A DNA stretch of 64,000 nucleotides from Sipunculus nudus (lineage: Eukaryota; Annelida; Sipuncula; Golfingiida; Sipunculidae): the NCBI GenBank assembly GCA_026874595.1, contig CM049309.1, positions 16,012,576 through 16,076,575 of the forward strand, read 5' to 3'. Shown one piece after another: positions 40,027 to 52,000 of this stretch. Every line of letters starts with the position of its first letter. Positions within the stretch are counted from its first letter, which is position 1. Made by a program: the position numbers and the translations under genes. The notes below the pieces were generated by a model. The model did no database searches and had not been told where the DNA came from. It worked only from the letters and a program-made list of their open reading frames with translations.

Positions 40027-43000
40027 TATTGTAGAATGCATTAAAGCATTGTGCACATATATTTGTATAATATTGGATACATATTTGCACAGGATCATAA
40101 TTTTAGGAGAGTAACTTGTTCATATTTCAGCTTGTGGATGTCTTCAATCACTCTGATATCAGCAACACTCTTGAGCTTCTCAATGCCCTGAAAAGATTTA
40201 TGGACCAAAATGCCACACCACCAGTAGTTAGAGAAAGGTAAGGTGATGACAGAAATGTTTGGTGATGGCCATGAGTAGAGATGGTGACTGGTCAGTTGAT
40301 CAGAACTGACAGAAATTGTCCATTGATTAGAGATGATTTTGAGTTTGATGATGAGAAATGATTCATTAGGAGTCAGATGATGATGAATGATTATGACTTA
40401 ATTGATTGGAGATGATGTGGACACCAGTTATTAGAGATGTTTTGGACACTAGCAATTAGAGATGATTTGGATGCCAGTGATTAGAGATATTTTGGACACC
40501 AGTGATAAGAGTCATTTAGAGATGATGTGGACACCAGTGATAAGAGATGATTTGGACACCAGCAATTAGAGATGATTTGGACACCAGCAGTTTCAGATGA
40601 TTTGGACACCAGGGATAAGAGATGATTTGGACACTAGTGATTAGAGATCATTTGAGACCAGTACTTGGTGTCAGAGAAGATTTAGAGTCTGCTGAACAGT
40701 GATGATTAGGGATCTGATGATTATCAGTTATTATGCGTTCAACATTACAAGAGTCAGCGAACCTTGTCAGAGTGACTGAACCAGTTGTGTTGAAAGATAT
40801 GTGAAAGATCTAGATGCAGACATTTTGTTTTCAATAATTCATGACAGCTTAAAAGTAACATGTCATTTTGGGCTTACCTCAACCCTAGCCTTTGCCAAAA
40901 GGCTTTCCCTGCAAGGCGATGGGGGTTGACTAGTGAGTGCCAAGTGTGTTACACCGAGGCTTTATAAGAAATTTCTTAACATGAATTACCTGCATTTCAT
41001 TAATATGCATACAGAGTCAGCCAGGAAACACATAAAATCTACAGAAAAGGTAGATGTTTATCTGGCTTTAACACATGAAAATATCTGAATGTTCTGTTCT
41101 GATTTCTCCATTTTGCGTCAGTGATATAGAATATGTTCATATCAGAAATCTTTAGCTCCAAAGTCAGACACACTACGCTCTAGGTTAAGTTCTACCCTTG
41201 AAGATGTTTTGTGTGAAGCAATGATTGGCTTTATTTTATGTTTTTATACTTTAATTGTTTGTAGTTTGTCAGCTTACAGAAGAGCTGGAGCTGGCCTGGC
41301 AGACTCCACTTTCTCTGATGAGCAGCTTCAGCAGCAGAAAGGTAAACAAATAAGTTCCGCTCTGTACTTGATTTGTGGTGCTGTCACACAATATCTTTAG
41401 AAAATATAATATTTTTAACAAGAAATATCATACACATACTGTGGTTGGCATTTTGTTTGCAAGGGTTTCAATTAATGATATTTACTAAAGTGAAATTATA
41501 GTAAATATTAAAGCTTCATGAAAAGGTTTGCCAGCCTACCCAGCTGAAAATTAATATTGTTCAGTTTAATGCTGTTCGTTTTTCTGTACCTCGTCTTTCT
41601 TATTTCTTTGACAGAATAAGCAAATTTTACTGGCTAATATGAAATCTAAGGACAAGCAATGATTTGCAATTGTTTTTGATCAATTATGCAAAAATGCAAC
41701 AGTATGATTATTTCTTTGTCAATCAATCTTTCGTCGATTATTTTTTTGACGAATAAATTATTAGCCCTCGGCTCTTAGGCTGATGGGCTATTGTCATCAC
41801 CCAATCTGTCCGTCTGTCTGGCTTCCATTTACTTTTACCTTGTGAGTGGGTTATCTCTAAAAGGATTCATGATAGGAATTTTATTTTTTTGGTGAAGATG
41901 TATATTGACAAAATCTCAGTCAAGCTCGAAGATTGGTGACCTTGACCTATTTTTCTACGTTTTAGTGCTTATTATAGAAAAACACTTTGAAGCTTATTAC
42001 TCAGGAACCATTGGGTGGATTTTCACCAAATTTACTATGGTTATTTGGACTGCTGGTCTGTACCTGCTGCACAAATTTGGTGGCGCCACCTACAATTTCT
42101 GATTTTTTATGAACTTTTATCGGATTTTTAAGCTTTGACCTTGTGAGCAAGATATCTTCAAAGGTATTCAATACAGGAACTTCATGTCTTCAGTGCTGAT
42201 GCATATTAACAAAATCTCGCTCAAGTTTGAAAATCAGTGACCTTGACTTATTTTTCTACATTTTAGAGCTGATAATAGAAAAACACTTTGAAGCTTATTT
42301 CTCAGGAACCATTGGGTGGATTTTCACATAACTTACTATGATCATTGGGACTGATGGTCTGTACCTGCTGCACAAGCTCTGGGGCGCCACCTACAGTTTC
42401 TTATTTAAATGAATTTTTATCTTTTTTTTTCAACTGTGAACTTGTAAGCGGGATATCTCCAAACGTATCAAACATAGGAACTACATTTCTTCAATGCTGA
42501 TGCATATTAACAAAATCTTGGACAAGTTCAAAGATGGGTGTCCTTTACCTACTTTTCAAGGTCACAGAGCTTAGAATGGAAAAAAATTTAAGAAGAATAA
42601 AGGTCTGTTTCCATGTGCGCATATGTGCCTATATGCATGAAAAAATAGGTGTTTCCATGTGTGCATATATGCGTATAAGTGTGAACTTGCAGACATATAA
42701 TATTTGTATTTGGATCAAGCAGGCCTTCCACAAAAAGATGGTAAAATGAAGTTATTTTACCCCAAATCCCCGAGTTCACGCAGACCCTATGCATGAAAAT
42801 CTCTCCTTTGGCAATTTTCACGCATATACACACATATGCATATACGCTGACTGACACATGGAAACACCCCAGTTACAAAATCATATGAGCGATTTTTCAC
42901 TTATATATGCACATACGCATAGACACACACAAAGAAACGTTGCTTATTTCTCATGAACCACTGGGTGGATTGTTATGAAACATGGTATAAAGAAATATCC

Positions 43001-46000
43001 TTGATGATCTCTAAGTCCTGCATGAGATCAGTCTTACCATACTTGCAAAGGTACTACATACCTCTCCAGTTTAAATTTATAACTGAGACATGTACAGATA
43101 TACATCCATGTAAGAACAAATATTTCATACTTGTTACTGTTACCACCTATAAACACTGTTCTTTTGGCTGAGGGCTTTTGTCAGCTTCTGCAGATATTCT
43201 AGTTTTTTAGCTCAGCTGACTGAAAGTCATCTAAGCTATAGCGATCACTCTTTGTCCGTCTGTCCGTCCGTTAACCAGGCACAAATCGTAACCGCTGGAC
43301 CTAGAACCTTGTAACTTGGGATTCTGAGAGGTCCATAAAAAATCTCCTTGGAAACCAGAAATTAGGTCTCTGTTACCCATATCCTTCGAGCTATGTGGCC
43401 CCAAAGTACCCCCCAGAAAAGTCAAAAATTTCATACAAAAACTTCAATATCTCATTAACTACTTGACTGATGGTCATGATTTTTGGCATACATATTGATC
43501 ATGAGATGTTACATCACTTCCTGCAGACTGGTGGCGCCACCTGTATTTTTTTCGATTTTTTACAAATTTTTTTCTCTATTTTTGAGACCTTTAAAAATGT
43601 GAACATCTGTTAACAAGGCACAAATCATAAAGACTGGACTTAGAATCTTAATTCTTGACACACTGAGAGGTCCATGAAAAATCTCCTTGGAAACCAGAAA
43701 TTAGGTCTCTGTTACCCATATCCTTTGAGCTATGGGGCCCCAAAGTACCCCCCAGAATAGTAAAAAATTTCATTCAAAAACTTCAATATCTCAATAACTA
43801 CATCACTGATGGTCTTCATTTTTGGCATACATATTGATCATGAGATGTTCGATCAGTTCCTGCAGACTGGTGGCGCCACCTGTACTGTTTGATTTTTTAC
43901 GATTTTTTCCTCTATTTTTGAGACCTTTGAGGATGCTGTCATCTGTTAGCGTGGCAAAAATCGTAACGACTGGACCTAGAATCTTCATTTTCGACACACT
44001 GAGAGACCTATGAAAAGTCTCCATGGAAACCAGAAATTAGGTCTCTGTTACCCATATCCTTTGAGCTATGGGGCCCAAAATTACCCCCCAGAATAGTCAA
44101 AAATTTCATACAAAAACTTCAATATCTCATTAACTACATCACTGATGGTCATAATTTTCGACATACATATTGATCATGAGATGTTTCATCAGTTTGTGCA
44201 GACTGGTGGCGCCACCTGTATTTTTCAATGTTCACGAATTGTTTTCTCCATTTTTGAGACCTTTAAGGATGTAGTTATCTGTCAACAGGGTACAAATCGT
44301 AACGACTGGACCTAGAATCTTCGTTCTTGACACACAGGGAGACCCATGATAAGTCTCCATGGAAACCTGAAATTTGGTCTTTGTTACCCATATCCTTTGA
44401 GCTATGGCACTCCAAAGTACAGCTCAGAATATTTGATACAAAAGCTAAAGTATCTGAACAACTAATGCAGAGATAACCATAATTGTTTGCATGGATATTG
44501 ATCATGGAGTGTTTCAAAAGTTTCTGCAGACTGGTGGCGCCACCTGTATTTTTCGATTTTTTACGATTTTTTTTCTCTATTTTTGAGACCTTTAAAAATG
44601 TGAACATCTGTTGACAAGGCACAAATTATAAAGACTGGACTTAGAATCTTAATTCTTGACACACTGAGAGGTCCATGAAAAATCTCCTTGGAAACCAGAA
44701 ATTAGGTCTCTGTTACCCATATCCTTTGAGCTATGGGGCCCCAAAGTACCCCCCAGAATAGTAAAAAATTTCATACAAAAACTTCAATATCTCAATAACT
44801 ACATCACTGATGGTCTTCATTTTTGGCATACATATTGATCATGAGATGTTCGATCAGTTCCTGCAGACTGGTGGCGCCACCTGTACTGTTTGATTTTTTA
44901 CGATTTTTTCCTCTATTTTTGAGACCTTTGAGGATGCTGTCATCTGTTAGCATGGCACAAATCGTAACGACTGGACCTAGAATCTTCATTTTCGACACAC
45001 TGAGAGACCTATGAAAAGTCTCTATGGAAACCAGAAATTAGGTCTCTGTTACCCATATCCTTTGAGCTATGGGGCCCAAAATTACCCCCCAGAATAGTCA
45101 AAAATTTCATACAAAAACTTCAATATCTCATTAACTACATCACTGATGGTCATGATTTTCGACATACATATTGATCATGAGATGTTTCATCAGTTTGTGC
45201 AGACTGGTGGCGCCACCTGTATTTTTCAATGTTCACGAATTGTTTTCTCCATTTTTGAGACCTTTAAGGATGTAGTTATCTGTCAACAGGGTACAAATCG
45301 TAACGACTGGACCTAGAATCTTCGTTCTTGACACACAGGGAGACCCATGATAAGTCTCCATGGAAACCTGAAATTTGGTCTCTGTTACCCATATCCTTTG
45401 AGCTATGGCACTCCAAAGTACAGCTCAGAATAATGGAAAATTTGATACAAAAGCTAAAGTATCTGAACAGCTAATGCAGAGATAACCATAATTGTTTGCA
45501 TGGATATTGATCATGGAGTGTTTCATAAGTTTCTGCAGACTGGTGGCACCACCTGTATTTGTTCGGTTTTTTTACGAAAGTTTTCTGTATTTTTGAGACC
45601 TTTAAAGATATGAACATCTGTTAACAGGGCACAAATCATAAAAACTGGACCAAGAATCTTCATTCTTGACACACAGGGAGACCCATGAAAAATCTCCATG
45701 GAAACTTGAAATTAGGTCTCTGTTACCCATATTCTTTAAGCTGTATGGGTCCAAAATACCCCCCCCCCCCCAGAATAATGGAAAATTTGATACTAAAACT
45801 GCAGTATTTCAATAACTACAACACTGATGGTCATGATTTTCGGCATACATATTGATCATGAGCTGTTCCATCAGTTTCTGCAGACTGGGTGTGCCACCTC
45901 TATTTTTTTTTTCAAATTTTTACGAATTTTTTTCTTTTTTTTGAGACCTTTAAAGATGTGGTTATCTGTCAACAGGGTACAAATCACAACAACTGGACCT

Positions 46001-49000
46001 AGAATCTTCATTCTTGTCATGCAAGGAGGCCCATGAAAGGTGCCTGTGGAAACTTGAAATTAGGTCTCTGTTACCCATATCCTTCAAGCTATAGGACTCC
46101 GAAGTATCCCTCAGAATAATGGACAATTTGATACAAAAACTGAAGTATCTGAACAACTAATGCAGAGATCACCATGATTTTTTGCATGGATATTGACCAT
46201 TAAGTGTTTTTATTAGTTTCTGCAGACTGGTGGAGCCACCTGTATTTTTGTATCCGCCAAAACGAAGTTTTGCGGATAATATGTTTTTGACCGAGTTCCT
46301 CCGCCGCGGCAGCGTTCATTTCCAGAGAGCTCCTCGGAGACTAATGGACCGATTTTTCCCAAACTTACACCTATTATCGGGTCACATGTGAACTGGTGCC
46401 TAACCAATTTGCATTGACCTCTGACCTTTCCTCTCTATCCAGTGTCCATTTGTGGGTCTGTTTCCACTCATAAACCCTCATATCTCGGGAACCGTTTGAT
46501 CGATCAGGAAATAAAATTGATACAAATGTAGCCCTTGGATTGCTTTATAACATACACAAAAAATGGTGGCGCCACCTGTAACCATGTTTGCACAGTGTCC
46601 ATCTGTGCATCTGCCTTGGGTTAAAATCACTCATATCTCTGCAGTGAATTGACTAATTCACCTGAAATTCGTCATGTGTATACATCCAGGATAGCTTTCT
46701 TGATTTTATGACAGGTGGCGCCACCTACGTTCACGTTCACGCTGATGACATCCAAGCTTATATCTCGGGAACCGTTTGACTGATCAGGAAATAAAATTTA
46801 TACAAATGTAGCCCTTTGATAGCTCTGTAACATACACAAAAAATGGTGGCGCCACCTGTAACAATGTTTGCACAGCGTCTGTCTGTTAGTCTGCCGTGGC
46901 CTAAAATTACTCATTTCTCTGTAGTGGTTCGACATAACTGCCTAAAATTTTGCAGGTTTATACATCTTGGACAGCTTTCTTGATTTTATGACAGGTGGCA
47001 CCACCTACATTCTAGTTAACGCTGGACACATCCAAGCTCATATCTCAGGAACCATTCGACCGATTGGGCCAAAATTGTGCATGTGTTTAGATCTCACATA
47101 GGTCTTTATCATACACAAAACTGGAGGGGTTACCTGCAAAGATTTTTGCACAGTGTTTGTCTGTTTGTCTGCCATGGGCTCATATATCGCTCATATACAT
47201 GTAGTGGTTTGACTTTTCTGCCTAAAATTTTGCAGGTGTATACAACTTGGACAGCTTTCTGGATTTGTGGTAGGTGGCACAACCTACATACACATTTAGG
47301 CTGCAGACATCCATGCTAATATGCAACATACCTCACTCTATTTCCCCTTGCCACTCAATCCATGCCTCACTATCCGATTTTGGCAGATACATGTAGTCAC
47401 TTGTCGGTTACCCGTATTCTAGTTTTAAAAGTTTACACATTTTACTCTATTTTTGAGATATATAAATACAGACTAAATCTTGGCCTGTTGGTTAATCTGT
47501 TTGATGCTTCAGTTGAATGGGTATATACTACCATTATGATGATAAAATTTCCTTTTGCGAATCTCTTCCCAGTCAGCTGAGCGTCATGACCCATGGGTCA
47601 CTTGTTTTTTAATGAAGATCAGGTCCTTGATAATGTTGCTGATCTGTACTTTGGCACCAGTTCCCTAAAAGAACTGGTGTGGAAATTGGACAAATTTTGT
47701 GTTGATCATAAACACCAGTTCAACAGTTGAAGCAAGTTCTTATATATTCTTGGCAAGCTGGCAAAATTCCATGTGTTGTGTCTCAATCAGTTAAACAAGA
47801 AATAAAATTTCCTTGTTCGCACCATGTGTATTAATCCCAGAGTTTGAAGAACAATAAAGTTCTTTTTGTGTGGCCTAATGTAATGGTAGGCTTTCATGTG
47901 ATTACAGATTGTATCTGACTTATCGTTACAATGCAAGATATAATGTCCATCCATCTGTTGACGTCCAGTAGCTTTTCATGTCCCAGTGATAACTTTATTA
48001 CCAGGGATCTGAAGGATTTTCACAAAACTCGCCATAACTTCTAAACAAAAAATTATCTCCCCTGAGTTTGATAATAGGCAAAATCCACAATAAATCGTTA
48101 ACAGGGCACGTTTTGAAACCGTTAGACCTACAATTCCAAAATTTTTTATACCATTAGATGTCCCCAAAATCTCCTACCATACTGAAAATTGGGTCATTAG
48201 GACTTCGTTCCTTCGAGATATTAAGGAAAAACCTCCGTTTTCCTTAAAAAAGCCATTGTTACACTTCAAGGCTGCCTAATATCAAAACCACTGATCTGTT
48301 TTTGATCATATTTAGTATTCACATTCTTTCATACATTTTCTATGAACATACAAAAAATTAGGTCAGTGTTGGGTATTATTGTATTCGCCAAAACAGAGTT
48401 TTGCGGATACTATGTTTTCAGCTGTACGCTGCCGCCGCCGCGTAGGTTTCCGGAGAACTCCTCCATAACCGCTGGGCGGAATTTTACAAAACCCGAGATT
48501 ATGTTCGTGTCACATGTGAACTGCTGCGCCCCGATTTTGTTTTGACCTCTGACCTTTCCTCTGCGCTCTGCATCCGTTTGTGCATCTGTTTCCACACATA
48601 AACCCACATATCTCGGGAACCGTTTGACGGATCAGGAAATTTTTTTTGCACAAATGTAGCCCTTGGAGAGCTTTATAACATACACAAAAAATGGTGGCGC
48701 CACCTGCAACCATGTTTGCACAGTGTCCATCTGTTCGTCTGCCTTGGGTTAAAATCACTCATATCTCTGCAGTGACTTGACTAATTCACCTGAAATTTGG
48801 CATGTGTATACATCCTGGATAGCTTTTCTGATTTTGTGACAGGTGGCGCCACCTACATTCACGTTTACGCTGCAGACATCCAAGCTCATATCTCAGGAAC
48901 CGTTCGACCTATCAGGAAAATTTTTTTGCACAAATGTAGCCCTTGGAGAGCTTTATAACATACACAAAAAATGGTGGTGCCACCTGCAACCATATTTGCA

Positions 49001-52000
49001 CAGTGTCCATCTGTTTGTCTGCCTTGGGTTAAAATCACTCATATCTCTGCAGTGACTTGACTAATTCACCTGAAATTCGGCATGCACATACATCCTGGAT
49101 AGCTTTTCTGATTTTATGACAGGTGGCGCCACCTACATTCACGTTTACGCTGCAGACATCCAAGCTCATATCTTGGGAACCTTTTGACCGATCAGGAAAA
49201 TTTTTCTGCACAAATGTACCCCTTGGAGAGCTTTATAACATACGCAAAACTGATGGTGCCACCTACAGCCATTTTTGCACAGCTCCTGTCTGTTTGTCTG
49301 CCATGGGATAAAATCACTCATATCTCGGCAGTGGTTTGACATATCTGGCTAAAATTTTGCAGGTTTATACATCCCTGACAGCTCTCTTGATTTTATGACA
49401 GGTGGAGCCACCTGCATTCTAGTTTATGCAGCAGACATCCAAGCTCATATCTTGGGAACCGTTTGACCGATTGGGCCAAAGTTTTGCATGTGTATAGTTC
49501 TCACATAGCTCTTTTTCATACGCAAAACTGGTGCCGTCACCTGCAACCATTTTTGCTCAGCGTCCATCTGATTGTCTGCCACGGGCTAAAATCACTCATA
49601 TACATGTAGTGGTTTGACTTATCTGCCTTAAATTTTGCATATGTATACAACTGGGACGGCTTTCTGGATTTTGTGGTGGGGGGGCAACCTTCATACACAA
49701 TTTGGCTGCAGACATCCATGCTAATATGCAACACTTCACTCTATTTCCCCTTGCCACTTAATCCATGCCTCACTTCACCCGTTCCACTCTGATTTAGGCA
49801 GATACACGTAGTCGCTTGTCGACTACCCGTATTCTAGTTTTGAAGTTATGGGCCTAAATATAATGCAATTTTAAAAAAATCAGGAAATATATTTACTCAC
49901 CTAACATGAGAATTGCTGATGCTAGAGACTTTTTTTCAGGAATATAACTTTATTTAATCAAGATTCAATTGTTTACCGAAAATTGGATCTAAATTTTGCA
50001 AATTTTCAAGTTATTAGCATAAATAAAAAATCAATACCTTAAATTTTGTCCAACTTTGGCAATGGCACATTTTTTCCCTGTAAGCACTGTTGATTTAATT
50101 TTCACAGCATATATACATAAGGATTTAATCTTTTAAAATCTGAAATTTCAAAGGAATTGATGGAAAAGAGTAGCTTTTATTCAAGTTTTCATACACCATG
50201 TCAAGTGTTGTTTACATCTAGCCCACCTAGTAGTACAGCCTTCACTTGCATTATGTAACCCACCCCAGGCAGCTTGCCTCAGTGGCTCAGCTTGGCCACT
50301 ACCAGCAGGCTTTCCCTCTGCCCTGCACTCCCCCCCCCCCCCCCCCCCGAAGGTGCATAAACTAGATGAATGTTATTATTTTCTGTATTTGATTCATTCT
50401 TATTCTAGGCTATGCTACATTTTAGATTTTGTATTGTACCACCAGGGTTACAATGGTTACAAGTGCACATTTAATTGTGTCCACAAAGTGGTGTATTGCT
50501 ATGAAAGTGTGGATGTTCATCAGATAAGTAATTCCTTACTTCAGAAGAGTAAAAACTTCACCAGGTGTGAAATTGACTGTTAATTCCAGTAATAAATTAA
50601 AGCTGGGATAGTAATTAGCACAATGATATTGTTTGTCCCTCATTCAACCAACAGTGTGTATACTTTATTTGAAAAGATGTTTTATTTTATCAAATTTACT
50701 GAATCTTTTATTTTATTTCGGTGAATATAATTAAGCATATACTGAAAACTCCAATGTGCAAAACTTTGTAATAGTGATTCAAGGAATAATCTTGTAGATG
50801 CCATGTTTTGGCATTATTTTCTTTTAAATTCAGTTTAAACATTTGTGATTTAAAAATAATAAAATATATGTGTATGCATAATATGACCCAATATGAGCTA
50901 CACTCTGGATATATAATGATTGCAACTTTTGCAACAGTTCTAATATTTTAACTTATATTTTCAGTTTTTTTTACTCTGTATATATAATGATTGCAACTTT
51001 TGCAACAATTCTAATTTTTTAACTTATATTTTCAGTTTTTTTTTTATTAAAAAAGTATAAAACTTGTAAATAAAAAAAATGATTCAGATAAAAACTTCTT
51101 AATGGAAAAAGTGGATATGCTAAAAAATAGGCTTATATATAAACTTAAATGAATTATTCCCTTGAAAGTGAAATAAAGGTATTAGTCCATTCTGTCCACT
51201 TGCTTGTTCATCTGTAAATTTTTATATGCATCACAGTATCTCAAAACTTTTACTGTTTTTCTTCTTGACAGTCTTGTCAGAGTATTAGTTTGCAATCATA
51301 TATTTAGAACTTTAATATAACCAAGTAGGAGGGCCCCTTTCCTCTTAGCTTCTCATATTCTTATATAAATGAAAAACATTTAAATAGAATATTTCTACAT
51401 CCACCTTCGTGCTGCCCTCACTTTTCCCTTCTTGGAACCCCATCTCAAAGTCAGCCTCAGTAAACAAGAACAAGATGAATCAAATATATTCATACTTTAA
51501 TATTTTGTATAACTATTCGTCCATAGGTACCTATGTACATGCCAGAAATTATGTCAGTATTGTGTAATATGTAGGCATAGTGGGCATCACAGTAATGTAC
51601 CTTGTCAAGACTAAAGAGATATTGTGTCATACAGTCACAAATTCATAAATCCCTTCATCAGCATAGTTAATCATAACATCATATATGTCAAATTGAAAGC
51701 TTGCAGACTTCCATACACTTTAGATCCTTCAACAAATAGCCTTATCATCATTCTACTACTGCTAATTACTGCTGTCATTGCATTCATATCTGCTCAAATA
51801 TATCACAATTTTCAACCCCTCCTAAATAAATAAAAAATAAACCACTATATTTACTCTATTAATCCATCAGTCAGGTAATTTAATTTATCATTTACTCACA
51901 TAATACATTACATTCATTTATAATAGCCCAACATGTCCATGATATTCATAAGCTTTATCGACTCGATATAGTATCACAGTGGAGAAACTTTAATAGTCCA

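Noticed and set aside
43822-45014. Near-identical ~63-codon ORFs at 43822 and 44823
   Set aside because: They are parts of the duplicated family 2 tandem units. They have no start context, domain or conservation as protein.
48843-49311. Similar ORFs starting [15 protein letters not shown] in several places
   Set aside because: These are frames through the GGTGGCGCCACC units of family 1, repeated wherever that unit occurs; not genes.
51624-51833. 69-codon ORF with a hydrophobic segment
   Set aside because: It has AT-rich composition in intron 21 and no recognisable family; the hydrophobic run is expected from T-rich codons.
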